Of a stretch of 64,000 nucleotides of DNA, positions 38,886-52,439 are shown in pieces. Source of the DNA: Chamaea fasciata (lineage: Eukaryota; Chordata; Aves; Passeriformes; Sylviidae); the NCBI GenBank assembly GCA_029207755.1, contig JARCOQ010000002.1:44967744-45031743 (forward strand), written 5' to 3'. Under the pieces are notes generated by a model. It made no database searches and had not been told where the DNA came from. It worked only from the letters and a program-made list of their open reading frames with translations. The position numbers and the translations under genes are program-made. Each line of letters begins with the position of its first letter. Position 1 is the stretch's first letter.

Positions 38886-41344
38886 AGTTTCCATTTCCTC
38901 CTTGCCTACAAGATTTATCCTGTTCCTTTTAGCTAATAACTGTGTCTGTCATTCAGGAGGCTGAAACTACAGGCACCTCTGCCAAATAGCAACCTGCCTC
39001 TCTTATGGCTGCAATCTGTGACCTATGGACTCTGTACTGAGTTACCCCATGTAAACTGAGAACAATCTTAAACTAGGACAGATCTATGCATCAGAATTCA
39101 GTAATGTCCCCCTTTCCAAGTAGTATGAGGTTCTATTCCTCCCACTGACATTTAAGGAAATTTTCAAAAACTCTTTATCGGTTCTGAATTTGTACTCCTA
39201 ACAGTCCCTTCCCTTGTGCAATCCACAACTGAAACCGCAAATTCTATTGGCCAGAAGCGGAAGAGTGCAAGCATGAGGACATGATACTCTTTATCAAGTA
39301 AACATGCCGCATTCAATTTGGATGACCTGCTAACCTCATCCTATATTTTCTTCTCCCCACATTCTAAATTCTCAATATAGGCTAATCTGTCTTCACTGTT
39401 ATGTGAAGTATTAATGGGAGGACCAGATGACCTCTATATTCTGCAGGGAACCGGCTGCTACTCTTTTGTGATCCATATGGCAGTCTGTTCTATTATGCAC
39501 CATTACCTGTATAAACACCCAGGGATAAAGAAGAAGATATCAGCAAAACATGCCATGCATGTGATGTTCCTTAAGTCTAGGGAAGCAAATAAAGTCTGTT
39601 AAATGGAGATCTTTGCCCTAAGATAATTATTACACATGGATTAATCAGGGAAAAGCAGACATGGAATAAAGATATCAGCAGCAATCGGCATTATTTCAAG
39701 ACCTCTGAAGGCACTGTGAAGCAGAAGAGTGTTCAGTGTTCCATTAGGAGTCTTAGAAAAGAAGAGCTGTACATTAAAAGGGTTCCCTGAGGCCATGAAG
39801 CTCAGTAATCAGTCAGGTACTAGTTTATGTAATAAATTAATTTTAAAATTAATCTAGTCTTATATCAACAGCCAAGTGGCAGCATGCTTCTTTGATGACC
39901 TTCGGTGAGACACATCAGTGACAAGACCGGACTGAAACTAACACTAAGAGAAAGACAAGGTGGTCTGGGAAAACAGGAGGCAACTGCACTGAGCACCACT
40001 GCTCCAGAGTTCTCATAATTAAGCTGAGCCAACTTCAAAAAGAGAGTATAGAGATGAGAGAGTCACTATGTGACCATTTTACTGTGACTATGCTTTTAGT
40101 GCATGTGTTTAACTAGATTGTTACAATTAATGGCATGCAGCATCTGTCAGCATAATCCTCATGATAAACCTTCTTCAGGATAACTGGATGAAGCTGAAAC
40201 AGAGTACTCCCCCTGTTCTTTTTATTATTCAGAATGCCCAAATTACCTGACAATGCATGTGTGGAAAAAATTCATCTGACTGAGAGCTTTCCTGTTCAGT
40301 CATAGGAAAATAAAACTAGTGGGGTTGCAATGTGTCCCTTGAGCTAATATTGTTAGTACTACTAACATGATAATGCTAACAATCCTAATCCCCACAGACT
40401 TTGTCTTGGTGGGAATGGGCATGACAGAAGTGCACAAAATACTGTAATTTGGTTTACATTTTTATGACATTTGTGCAGGCCCCATAACATCAGTGTCTCA
40501 TTGGCAGCTGCTCTGCAGGTAAATACAATGAGGATATGTCATGACATGTTATTAAGCCGTATGATAACGTACATGCAAATGTCATCCAGATAAAAAGGTC
40601 TTGCTTTCTCAAATATTATTGGTATAAACCTTTTCTAAAAAACCTCGACACATTGCTTAGAATTCACATTTCCTTGTTTTATCCATATTTATTAATCTAT
40701 CCTTATTAAAGACCTTTATATAATACAGGCTCTCTCTCTAATCAATGGAGAGAGATACTAATTTACAAAGCAGCAACTAATTCTGCCAGTTTAAGAAAAA
40801 TGAACTCTTTTGTATAATTCCACTTGTGCTGAGTCATAGCAAAATTTCAAACTAAAACCACAGTAAAATCTGTTATTTCTGAATGATGGCTGTTTGCTCC
40901 TCACCCAGAAATGACTGACTACATTGCACACATCTACAGATTCTCTTGTATGCTGCTTTCACCCTTTTTATTGTTATTTCCTCTCATCTCAGTCATAAAG
41001 GAAACACAAACATTATCTTTCTTCTCCACTCAAATTAATTTCCATTCCCATTACTCTATCAGCAACCTGATAAAAACACTCCTTTAACTTCTGAAAAGAT
41101 CTATGCAAAGCAGGAAGAAATAATAAATCTATTTGAAATTTAAAGATAAACTGAAATATGCACACAGAAACTTCTAGGATTGATTCATAGGGAAGTGATG
41201 GAGGGAATGCCTAGCTCCTAACATCCATTACATGAAACCAAATTAATGTTTTATTCTTTATAAATATATTTGCGGATCCTGTAATGCAGAGAAACACCAT
41301 GAACATATAGGTGAGCTGGGAGGTAGATAGACCAAGAATAGCTC
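38886..41344. other. AT-rich non-coding DNA, no gene seen
   Basis: No gene. Another octamer ATGCAAAT lies at 40,573-40,580, close to 'taagccgtatgataacgtac', in a stretch (about 40,480-40,610) that looks repeat-free and could be conserved non-coding sequence. Confidence 0.5.
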
Positions 41345-41379
41345 TGTGTGTGTGTGTGTGTGAGAGGGAGAGAGAGAAG
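41345..41379. repeat. (TG)9 microsatellite followed by GA-rich tract
   Basis: Nine TG units at 41,345-41,362 running into 'agagggagagagagaag'. A compound dinucleotide microsatellite. Confidence 0.95.
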
Positions 41380-44300
41380 CAGGGCTGCTGCCACTGTTGA
41401 AACGAAATGGAAAGCAAGGTGCAAGCATTGAAAGCAAGGTATCTTTGCTTGTCTCAACACTAAGAATTTCCCAACCACTTGTTCTGCAAACATCTATACT
41501 TGGGTAAAGGCTTTTAAAAATTTTTGCTAAACATTTCTTGAAAACAAGCATTTCTTTCCTCTCCTCTCACAAAGATTAGAAATTTTGCAAGGAATTTTGA
41601 AAACAAATTTCTAAAATACTACTGAATCCTGCTAACGAGTTGTCTAACGTATCTTCCTAAAACAGCCTCCCTAAAAATTATTAATAAATCTAGCTGTTTC
41701 ATTTTGCATAGATGTTTTATTAAGTTTATTTAGTTTTTTATAGATGTTTTTTATCTTGTGAACACCTTGAGGTACCACTTGTATGTTTTACTTGTCCACC
41801 AAACCAGGCACCCTGGACAGACCCTTCTTACAAGAAAGTTTGCATCTTCTATTTGATTATGCTCCTAAAATATTGATCATAAAGCAAAATTAAAGGACCT
41901 TTTCCACTCTTTTAGAACATCCTTAAGTATGATTTGATTTTTCAATATCCTAGTGTTATTGAAGATATCACCTGAATGTTTTGCACTGAATGTTTTATAA
42001 TTGTATGAATGTTTCCTCATGACAGTGAGAACTGTATACATAATTATGCAGACTGAGGTGTGGCAGATTCCATTCCTTGCTGAAATGAAGAAAAAAACCT
42101 GTGAATGTTATCCACAGGCAATCAAGTTACAGTCAATCAACTAATGAACACTTTTCCCGTAAGCCTATTAAGTGCATCTCTGCATGAATGAGTATGAATA
42201 ATGTCACTTACTCTACCTGAAGCAGATGACAGTTGAAGCAAGGGGGAAAAGTGAAGACAATTTCCCAAAAGTATTTCCAGCTTCACAGTGTGTGCTCTTA
42301 AAATAAACCAAGTGAGGTAGACAAACCTTGGCAAATTAAAACACAAGGTTCTCTGCTGTTCCACAAATCAGGCAATAATGATAAGAATTTTACTGGGAGA
42401 CCTTAGGGTGTGTTGTCAGCTGAAGGTTTTTTTTATTTTAAATGACATATACTGAAGTGCTTGGTGCGCATACATGGAAGGAAAAGTTTTCCTTTCTGAT
42501 TTAAGGTTCTATGTCTAGAGTCTATGGCTCACATTCTGAGCAGCATCACCTTCAATAAGAGGAAAGGATCCATGCCAGTTTACACCACATGATAATCTAC
42601 TTCCCGCTCCTCCTCCCAAAATGATATTGGATATTTAAAACACTCACTTCATTCGTTTCTCCAAATAAATGTATTGCACAACAATTTCTATGCAATTGTA
42701 ATGGTTTTAAATATCTCAATGTATATATAAAATATAAAAAAATGGCGGAGGTCACACAAGTAATGTTTTAGATCACATCCCTTTACCTCATTGAAATACT
42801 ATAAATTTATCTATTACTGTAGTTCCTAAAGATTCAGTTTACCTTCCTTTAATAGTTAATATAAGTAACTATATCCTAGAACTCTATGTTCAGTTTGCTG
42901 AAATTAATTTGTTCTGGCACCAAGCTTTGATAAGACAGTCAGAATGTAATTTTTTACTATACTTGGATTTGTTCACTCTCAGGGGTTTGCACTCTCACCT
43001 CAAATACAGACTCTGATGAGATGTGCATAAAATCTTAATGCTCAATTAATAAGTTGTTGCTAGTTGTAAAAAACATTCTCAGATCAGGGAAGTGTCAAAA
43101 AGAGAAGCCTGCTTGCAGGACAAGCAAGAGACAAACTAAGATAGGCAGCAAAAACTACAAGTATGTAAGAGAATCCAAGCTCAGCCTTTCAGAGAGAATT
43201 AGTTGCCTTTATTTGGCTGAAGGAAACTGGATGGGAAACAGTTTCAGAACAGCTCCTCTCTGATTTAAGTCACATATTTTATCCTCATTCTACCACTAAA
43301 GAAAACACCTTATCCATAGTTAAATTACAGGTTAGGATCAAGAGCTATCAGTTCCTTGACTAAAAATGCCAGAATTTTTATGCTTCCCTACCATATGAGA
43401 GACAGAACTTTTCAATAACACTGTGTTGATTACATTCAAAGAAACGACAAAAATTATAGCTACTCTTGGGAAATGGAAAACAGGAAGGTTCAATCAAAAA
43501 TGAAATCCCAATAATGAGCTTAACACAAGATTCCAACCTAGAGAGTGAACCCATGCAGACAGTCCTTGTTTTACTTGTATTCCTACTTTTTTTATTTTTT
43601 GCAATTATTCCCTTGCAAATTATTACATTTCATGTGAAACCTTACACATTCATTAGCTCAGAAGCTGATAGGGAATAGTGCCAAACTCCAGGCAGTTGTG
43701 CGCATGCTGGAAGCACACCGTGGACAGACTTCAGCTGGAGCTTTCACTGCAAACTCAGACAGCAGTAGTGGGAAAAGGATCCTGTTAACACTTGTTTTCC
43801 CCAAATGTTTAAAGACAGCACTAAGGGCCTTCTTAAATATGTAGCTTTTGCCTTTGTGGTTTTAACACTGGAAGTGCAGATTCAGTAATGGCTGCATTCT
43901 CTTGTTCAGCGTGTGGCTGTTTTTCTCACATCACTGAAGGGTGGGTGTGGAGTTCTTGAAGTAACCAAGCTTAATGTCCCTTCTGCCAATGTTTTCTAAA
44001 ATCCACTATTTTGTGGTTATTATGCATTACATGAAAGTATGTATTGCTGCAAGCAAGTGGTTAGTTTTCATGGTCATTTACTATGTTTTTATTGTTTATA
44101 ATTGTCTTGCCAATACATGATGCTCTCTAATTGCTATTGAAAAACTGGAATGATTATGTAAAATGTTCCAACATTCATGAAATTTCAATGTTATAAAAAT
44201 CTCACAAATAAAGCAAAACCCAGATGTTAATTCAAAACTGAATGTAGATTTCAGATATTTGGCATCTGCATTGTTTTTACTCCCGGAGCACATGGCTGAA

Positions 44301-46204
44301 ACTTATTTTAATATACTCTGTTTCTCATACAAATTTTAGAAATTGAAAAGCAGCTATGATTAATAAAAACAATTTTGAGTGAAATTATGATGCCTGCTGA
44401 ATGTCTTCTTGGGTATGTAACCAATGACAAATCTATTTCTAGCATGCTTTGTGACAGCTGGAAGTAGCTGTGCAACCCTTAAGCTGAAGCAGTTTAATTA
44501 AACCTTGGCATTTTAACAGAATAAAGGAAAATTAGCTATCCTATTTCATTTCCCTATAGTGTAAACAGAGTGTATGACAGGCATCTGTGTGATATATAAT
44601 TAATCCCACCAGTCAAAAAATTCTTTCAAGGATAGTTATGAAGACATAAGCTCATGTATACAATAAAGTTTATATCCCAAAGTTGTTCATTATGTATTCC
44701 TAAAATTACTTAATGAGATGATTTATTGTTGTACACACAGTGAAAGAGAAAAGTATGGTTATATATAAAAGTAGATGCATTATAGATGCACTATACATTC
44801 GTATTTGTAACTTCAAAGAAAGATAACTAGAAGTAACTGCACCTAACAGAACTAGAGAAAAAGGTATGCAAAGTACTTTGCATGTGCTACAAAAACTGTG
44901 TGTAAGGAAGAAGTACTTTTCATAACATTTAAAAAAAATATTTAATAAAATGTTTTTCATTGCTTTGAAATTAGCATCAATGAAGTATGAAAAAAGCATA
45001 GTATCTTTACTAATAACATTGAATGACATTAAAGTATATTATAGAACAGCAATATATGTTTAAATTGATTTTAATAAGCATGCAGTTCATAATCAAGCCA
45101 ATTTTCAATTAAGTGTTAATTGAACAGTGACAGCAGGGTGACATACTACTGCACAGTGGAGCAGAAGCAGCAGAAAGGGTAAAAAAGTTTACACAAATAT
45201 CCTGAAGGGAAGAAAGAAATGAGCACATAACAAGTTCTCAGCTAGCCAGGAAAAGTTTACTGCAATTTCAGATTCTGTAGGGTGTTTTAACTGGCTTCCA
45301 GCTGCTGCCCCAGAAGGACAGCTGTCTCCTACAAGTCCCATCTCACACTGTTTTGATCCATCCCATGACTGCCTTGGATATACTGGAGCATGCCATGCCC
45401 ACTTGGTTGTGTAAGCAGGTGAATCAAGGCCCGGGTCCCCACTGACAATAATGGAAGTGTAAACTTTTAGTTTACAGTCAGATATAGATGGGCAGTTGCA
45501 TGAAGGTTTCTAAATCTCAACCTGAATCCTATCCTTAGAGCAGGAGCAAAAAAACACACAATGGGGATAAACATACATCCACATACAGGTGTCTAACGTC
45601 ATTTGAGTTGTTGTACGTTGTCCAGGAAACCCTTACGGGACAAAGGACAAGGAGGGAAGGCGCACACTGCAGGGTGCCAAGTAGGATACCTATAGGGCAT
45701 ATCAGAGCACTGGACTCTACAGATGGCCAACTGACATGAGTTTTATAACATTAACATGGCTGTAAGACAAAGCTGTGGCTCAGTGGTACACATAATCTTA
45801 CAGGGTTCCTGGTTTGATGTAAAGCCCTCTATTCACAAGCACTTCTGAACTACACACACTCAGAACAACTTGGCTTCCACAGCTCAGCACCACGATACCA
45901 GCTGATATGAAGTAAGATAGATCAAACAAAGGACCCAACATGCAAGCCCTGCACAGGGAACTACAAGTGCTTCTATTAGAGACACACAGAAAAAGTGGTG
46001 TCTCTGTTTCTCACAGTAGCTTGTAGAAATGAATGGATTTTTGTCTCCCGAATCACTTGGGAATATATCCACTAATGTGTTTATGCAAGTCAAGTTGAAT
46101 TGACCAGTAGATACCATAAAGAGGAAGACATGCTCTTCCAGGAGGTGAACTGGGGTCGGAGAAGAGGAAACAGACACAGATTGGAACACAGAAAATTCTG
46201 AGCA
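41380..46204. other. AT-rich non-coding DNA, no gene seen
   Basis: No exon or recognised repeat. The segments 44,390-44,620 and 45,050-45,140 are repeat-free with dense TAATTA/TTAATT-type motifs and are possible conserved non-coding DNA, which cannot be decided from one sequence. Confidence 0.5.
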
Positions 46205-46395
46205 GATATCAAGAGGATAAAATTACCTTCAGGGTAATCCAGATTTTGAACAGAGATGTTGTCTACAGACTATGAGATGCTCAAGGCTCAGCTTGACATG
46301 GCCCAGAGCAACCTGACCTAATTAGACCTGCTTTGGGCAAGGAACGAATGAAGATGATCTCCAGAGCTCCTGTTAGAACAGAACTACTCTATGAA
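46205..46395 (+). mobile_element. CR1 LINE 3' end, strongly diverged
   Basis: 'cagggtaatccagattttgaacag', 'gagatgctcaaggctcagcttgacatggcccagagcaacctg' and 'gatgatctccagagctcctg' follow the order of the last 180 or so bases of a CR1 element, ending in 'aactactctatga' where a CR1 would show its ATTCTATGA tail. The left edge is approximate. Confidence 0.7.
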
Positions 46396-46459
46396 GTAAT
46401 AATTAATTAATTTAATTACTTCAGTAAAAAATAATGAATTAAGTAATTACTTCATGAAG
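46392..46459. repeat. AT-rich palindrome cluster at the CR1 3' terminus
   Basis: TGAAGTAAT (46,392-46,400) pairs with ATTACTTCA (46,415-46,423) as an inverted repeat. Shortly after come two perfect palindromes, AAGTAATTACTT (46,441-46,452) and CTTCATGAAG (46,450-46,459). It begins exactly where the CR1 tail should be. Confidence 0.85.
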
Positions 46460-49400
46460 GTAATTTTAAGCATATGGCTTCAGATACACACATACTTCAT
46501 TGACACTAGAATGAATCAGATTTCAGTTAATCTTCATAGCTAAAGGAGACCACATTGTGGTCTGAAATACAAGAACTTACTTTAGGTTCCATAAGGCGCA
46601 CACAATGCGCAATCAAAGATAGGATTCTCATAATGAAATCCAAAATATCACAGAGGTTAAGCAGAGACCTAAGAAACACTGCCCACAAAAGGATATCTAG
46701 CCTTTCATTCCTTCACTCTTCAGAACCTCTAAAGAGTTAAACCAATATGCTCACAAACCCAGCAGTGGAAATACTTATTCTAGAAATAACAATTTATTCA
46801 GGAACAACATTTATGCCTATAATAACATTGAGGGTTGAAAAGTTGAAACAGAATTGGAAGTAGTGGGAGTTTATAGATTTTAAAACACTTCTACATTATG
46901 TCTGTATGAGCAACTTGCACAACTATTACATTTATCCTAAACTAATTTTTATTTTGCAAAGAAAATTTATATCTTGCACTAGTTACACAGAAGAAGGATC
47001 TATCTGGTCATCCTTTTCAAAGCCATAACTGTATTTTGCTCAAGAAAAAAAATGTATGTTTAATACTAAAATAAAGCCTGAGATACCTTTTTTATTTTTT
47101 TTAACTGAGAAAATATGCTAAATAATTCTATTATTTAATAGTGCCTTTCTTTGTGACTCTATCATCCCAATTACTGTTCCTGAAAATTCTTGCATTTTCA
47201 TGGAACTGGGCTTCAATTTTGCAAAGTTAGCAACAACTCTAAAGCAGCTATTTTATTCTGGCTGCCATTTGCCATTTGGGGTGCACTATGTCACTAACCT
47301 CTCATAGAAGAATAGAGTTTCAAATTTCATTGTGGCCTCAAGACTGAAAGATGAAAATTTCTTTAATTGGGAACAAGCAATTCTGAAAGACTCTAAATTG
47401 TTTGGGGATTTCATAAAAGTCCAAGTTTTTCTTTTTTGAGTCAGGACAGAAGCAATGGCAGAGCAAACAGGGCACAATTACTATTCCATGTGTGAGACTG
47501 TGGGATAAGACCTGAGAACTGATTCTCATGGACTCTTTTAATGGTTTTATCTATAGGTACTATTAAAGGACTTCTTTCTACATATAAATGAATATACCCA
47601 GTACAACGGCTGAAGTGAGTCATATACATTCCTAACAGCCTACAAATAGGATAGAATTCATGGCCTGTTCATGATAGTACTACTATGTATTAATTTGTCT
47701 CTTTACGGATGGTTGTAATTAGCAACATTTTATTTCTTTATTGTTATTTACTTTTCTTGTGCTCCTTATTGGGATGTGTTATACATATTCTCAAAAGCAA
47801 AAAGTGAAATTAAGATACAAATACTAATATAAACTAAACTTAAAATTTTATAACAGATATAAGATGCGATGGCTGAGGTAATTTCAGCACAACTACTGCA
47901 CAGTAAAAGAATGATGTAAAATAACATTGCAGTGTAGTAACACAGCTGAACCACCAGATTTATTATTACCATTACTTGGAACATTTAAAAGATGTACAGT
48001 GAGCATGAATTCATCTAGATGACACAAGAACTAGTGGCTCAACAAAATGATTCCTCTTCAGGGCTGTATGACATTCTTCCTAAAGTCTGAATAACAGCAA
48101 AAAAGAAATTTTAAAAGTACCGATTAATATTACAAAGCCTGCAAGGAATTCACATTTCCATAGATAGTGTCATGAAAGGACATTATTCAGCTCACAGTAA
48201 AGATTTGAAAATAAAATTGTTATGCCACATGCATGTTGATAGCAATTTGGCAAGAGATATAGTATAACTTAGATAGAAGAAATAAAACCAGAACCAAAGC
48301 AAAGCAGAAAAGCCATGTTAACAATTTTCTAAACCCTTTTTTTCAGACGGATATTAAAGGGCTTGTTTATAACCACTGCTAGAACACCTACATCAGAGAT
48401 CCAACTTCTTTGTACGACTACAGAAAGATATTCTAAAAAATTCAGGAAATAATCCAATTTTGTTTTTAAAAAAGATAAGTCTTAGTTGTTGTACTTGACC
48501 ACTTTAAATATAATACACTATTTTAACATACATCATTGTGAGACAATTACTTTTTAAGCAATTGCTGCCCTACTGCAAATGCTTTACAATAATAGTTTCA
48601 TACTTATGAACCACTTTTACCATGATACTACCAAAACACTTATCCAACTACATTGTATCACTGACTGATTTGGTTTAAGCAGGTAGAATTAAAAAATAAA
48701 ATTTTTAAAAACTGTGAAATTTCTACTTAAGGACAATGCATGACCTACAAGATATTTTGTGACAAAATTGGTCATAATAAAAGGTTATTTTTAATGACTA
48801 ATCCCTTATTTAGAACTGCAATATGGCATTTAAAATCTAATTAGTTTATCCCTTTCTCCACAGACAGAGAGGAAAAAAGAGATAAACTAGCAACTGAGAA
48901 GAAAATAATACAGTATAAATTGGTACAGAACTGGTAGAAATGAGAACTGTGTTCATTCTGCTAACAGTGCATTCATACTGGTCAGATCTAAAGGGTACAA
49001 AAAGAGAAGCAAAATGTGTAGTCTGAATTAGTTACAGTAAAATTGCATTGAAGCAAGAAATCTTTGAAAGTGTACATTCAAATGTGAGAGGAAAAAAATC
49101 TAAACAGGGGTGAAGGGAAAAAAGGAGGCAAGGAAAGCATGCAAAAAACTGCCCGCTAGGAATGATTAAGGAAATTATCCTGCCTGTGTTTCCTCCTGGT
49201 TGGATCTAACAGGTTAGCATTGAAAGGAGCCTTGGACTGAACCAATACCTACACTCTGGGGCCCCTTAATGGAGAAGGTGCTAGAAAAGAATGCAGACTT
49301 TCGTTCACAAATGAATCCTGATATTATTGCCTAAGTGGCTGTAGAGTTAATAGGAGTAGCCAGAAATCTTAAAAACCTGTCTTCAGAATGCTCAGGATGC

Positions 49401-49994
49401 ACTTAGCTTTTTGTTGGCTATATAAAGAGCATAAATAACTTTCAGACACAATGATGGATTCTAGATGCAGTATAAGGAATCAAATGAGCAAAAGAAAAGC
49501 TGAAGAAGAACATGTATGAATTTCTCAGGAACTCAGGGTTACAAGAAGCACAGCATACTTCGTAACTTAAGGTTGCTCATGGGTTCCAGTCCTCTGAAGC
49601 TTAAACCTGGGCTGGGCTCTTTTCATGGACACTGAGTCTGAATGTGAAGTCATTCTGTACTTGGATTTCAAGAGGGAAGCTACTACTGATGTCTGACCAT
49701 GGAACTCAGATTCCAGAAAGCCCCCTGTCTTTCTTGGAGGGGCTAATATGCTGTCAAGGGGTTCCTTTATGTTTTGTAAAGGTGCTCACAGAAAAAGCAG
49801 GTCTTATGACACATAGCCACAGAAAAGCTGTTGGATCCTTTAGCCCTGAGATAGATCACCATGCATTTTTCAGACTTGAACTTACACAGTTTGATGGTGT
49901 CCAGGGAGATGCCCTCATAAAACAACCTAAGACTTTTTTTCTCAGAACGAAGCTTATCACTCAGGCGTAATCCCTGAAAATATTAAGAACTCTA
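46460..49994. other. AT-rich non-coding DNA, no gene seen
   Basis: No recognised mobile element or exon. The 108-codon frame at 49,644-49,970 has no domain, no splice context and no codon signature that I can see. Confidence 0.55.
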
Positions 49995-50094
49995 GGGGTT
50001 TTTTATGTTTTGTTGTTAGGGGTTTTTTTTTGTTTGGTTCGGGTTGGTTTTTTTTGGGTTTTGGGGTTTTTTTTTGTGGGGGGAGGGGGTTGTC
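49995..50094 (+). repeat. G/T-rich low-complexity tract
   Basis: About 100 bases made almost wholly of G and T on the plus strand, with runs of up to nine T and six G ('gtttttttttgtggggggagggggtt'). Similar tracts occur at 51.7 and 56.7 kb, and the complementary A/C type at 51.14-51.26 kb. Confidence 0.9.
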
Positions 50095-51140
50095 ATTGCT
50101 CTTTTTTTTAAATGTTCAAACAACAGTATTGAATTTGTAGCACGAGCTACAGAGATTTCCCAGAGACAAGCAGGCTGTTTCACAGTCCAGTATACAATGT
50201 TTGAAGGGTAGGGCTATACTGGCAGATTAACATTTATATGGCACGACAGCACGGTGAGAAGTCACAGCGTAACCCAAAGGCTGCGTCTTTGGAGAACGAT
50301 GACTAAGCTGCTGTGAGCCAGCTGAGTACAGATGGATCCATGCCGTCAGTATGAGCTATTCCCAACTCCGACCTTGAGCTTCTTTATTGGGAAAGCTATT
50401 TAGCTTCTGTCACAGCTGAGTAGGAATCCAAAAAAAGACATAAGCAACATGGCCAGTGAGGAGTGGATGGGGCGTGGGGACAGGTGAGGGAGGAGAAAGT
50501 AAACTCAACTGTTTACATGATGGTATAGATGCCACAAACCTGAACTGATCAACACGTTATCCAGTTCATTATAAACCCAAATGTCTTTGCATTTATATCT
50601 CACTCACTGCTTATTCCACTGTACAAGCAGTCTGTCTTCAAAAAGAAAATAGAGAGTCACTCAAAATAAATGTGTTTTCTTCAGGGAGTTTATAGCTGCT
50701 ATCCATAATACAATATTTTATTTTATATGGAACAGATTCTTACGCACAAGTTATCAACACCATTGAATCTAGGTGATCAACATATCAGATTCTAATGCTG
50801 TGCCAGTGATTAAAATTAGAATTTTACCCATACCAATAATTTCAAAACTATGTGTTGGACTTACAAATCCATGTACATTATGGATTATGTTAACAAGTAT
50901 AGAATTTGTTAACAGGTACCTACTTTTAAGAAAATGCCTGAATTTTCCACTAATTTTGATTAAACTTGCTAGTGCATCCAGGACAATAATTTGCAGAAGA
51001 TTATCTCAAATTCAGACACATAACAGTTCAAGGAACTAGAAGAAATTTGTTACCCACAGTAAAAACTGGTAGCGAACAGCACCTCTGAGAGTGGCCTTTC
51101 ACAAAAGATTTCCCGACTAGCTACAGACCTTCATAATGAC
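50095..51140. other. Non-coding DNA, no gene seen
   Basis: Mixed composition and unrecognised. The 88-codon frame at 50,773-51,039 lacks any supporting signal. Confidence 0.5.
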
Positions 51141-51164
51141 CACAAAAAAACCCAAACAAACCAA

Positions 51165-51209
<45 letters not shown>

Positions 51210-51262
51210 AAACCAAAAACAAACAAACAAGCAAAAAAACCCAAACACAAAACCAAAAAACC
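51141..51262. repeat. A/C-rich tract with a 42-base poly(A) core
   Basis: A-run of 42 at 51,166-51,207 flanked by 'cacaaaaaaacccaaac' on the left and 'aaacaaacaaacaagc' and 'aaaaccaaaaaacc' on the right. On the minus strand it reads as a T/G tract like those at 49,995 and 51,711. Confidence 0.95.
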
Positions 51263-51710
51263 GGGGATGACAAAGCCCAAAATGCTGATCTCACCTTGTT
51301 TCACATATACAAGATTTTCACCGGTCCTGTGGAGCAGCTAACTCTGGTAAGCAGGTAACTGCCAGAGAACTTCCAACTCCTATGAGCAACCAGCTAAGCA
51401 TTTATTTTTAACCATCATTATTTTCTCCAATACTACAACAGCACCTGGAAGTCCAGACTGGCAAACCATTTTTATGCAAGAGATGGCTACTGAAGTATCA
51501 TCCACTAGATCTCTGGTAACAACTCCTATAAAAATTTTATAAACATAAAATAAGTAAAATTAGTTTTAGACATAAGTACAGTGGTAGGACTGATAAGCCA
51601 CAAGAAGAAGGAAGATTCTGCACAATAAAGGGCAGGAAGAAAAACAAAGAGAGAAAACCAAAGGGAAAGATATAGATTATATAGTCCTACCCCCAAGCAG
51701 GCTAGGATAT

Positions 51711-51796
51711 GTGGGTTTGTTTTTGTTTTTTTTTTTTTTTTTTAATTTGGGGGGAGGGGGTTTGTTTGTTTGTTTTGGTTTTGTTGGGTTTTTTTA
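51711..51796 (+). repeat. G/T-rich low-complexity tract
   Basis: 'gtgggtttgtttttg', then an 18-base T run, 'ggggggaggggg' and '(tttg)n'. It is complementary in kind to the A/C tract 450 bases to the left, so the pair could form an inverted repeat. Confidence 0.9.
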
Positions 51797-52357
51797 ATCC
51801 AATGTTTACTCTGGCTACCCTGTGCCTACAATGTTCTGCTTATTTTAAATCACTCATACAACATAAGCCTTATGCTGGACACAAATTTAGTACAGTTCAC
51901 TACAGCTGTGTCATAATAGCTGAGATTCCAGTTGTTAAAATATGCCAGAATAAAACTCTGACTTAAAAAGAAAACCAAAAATACACTTCAGTGTTGTAGG
52001 TCAAAATGTTGCCGGAGGTCCATGAAGAAAGGGGTTGTTCCAACAATAAATTATCCTCCAGATGAAGAGATTAATTTGATGTTCAACATTTTTCCTCTCA
52101 TTTCTGAAGTAAATACTTCAATGAGACATTTCAGTGCACACACAGTAGTTTCTACTTCAGCTTCATGTATCCCAGTTTGTATCCCAAGTCATTTTCCACA
52201 TGAGGGGCAGTAGAACATCCCCATTCCTGGGTAGTTCAGTTCAGCAGCATGAACTTCCAAACAGTGAACACTAAAAGCAGTGAATCTGCATGCCCATACA
52301 TTCTTCAGACTGGGTTGGCTAAAAGCTAAACTTCAGTTCAGTTCTCCAAGGACTGGG

Positions 52358-52439
52358 ATGATATCAAGTCTGTGGAGAATACTGCTTTTACTGCTAGTCC
52401 TGGCCGGTCAGGGTCCAGTTTGCTACACTGGTTGTAAAG
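52358..52439 (+). CDS. Candidate first coding exon with signal peptide (unidentified secreted protein)
   Basis: ATG at 52,358 has a purine at -3 and opens a frame starting MISSLWRILLLLLVLAG. This has a positively charged residue, then a run of L/V and small residues, which is a textbook secretory signal sequence. A small-residue cleavage zone (AGQG) follows, then PVCYTGCK with two cysteines. Directly after, AAAG is followed by GTGAGT at 52,440-52,445, an excellent splice donor that leaves phase 1. A phase-1 intron just behind the signal peptide is common in secreted and cell-surface vertebrate genes. No partner exon is recognised downstream within the window and no TATA box is evident. The frame stays open for 25 more codons past the donor. 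It may be a chance frame; I do not recognise the protein. Confidence 0.35.
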
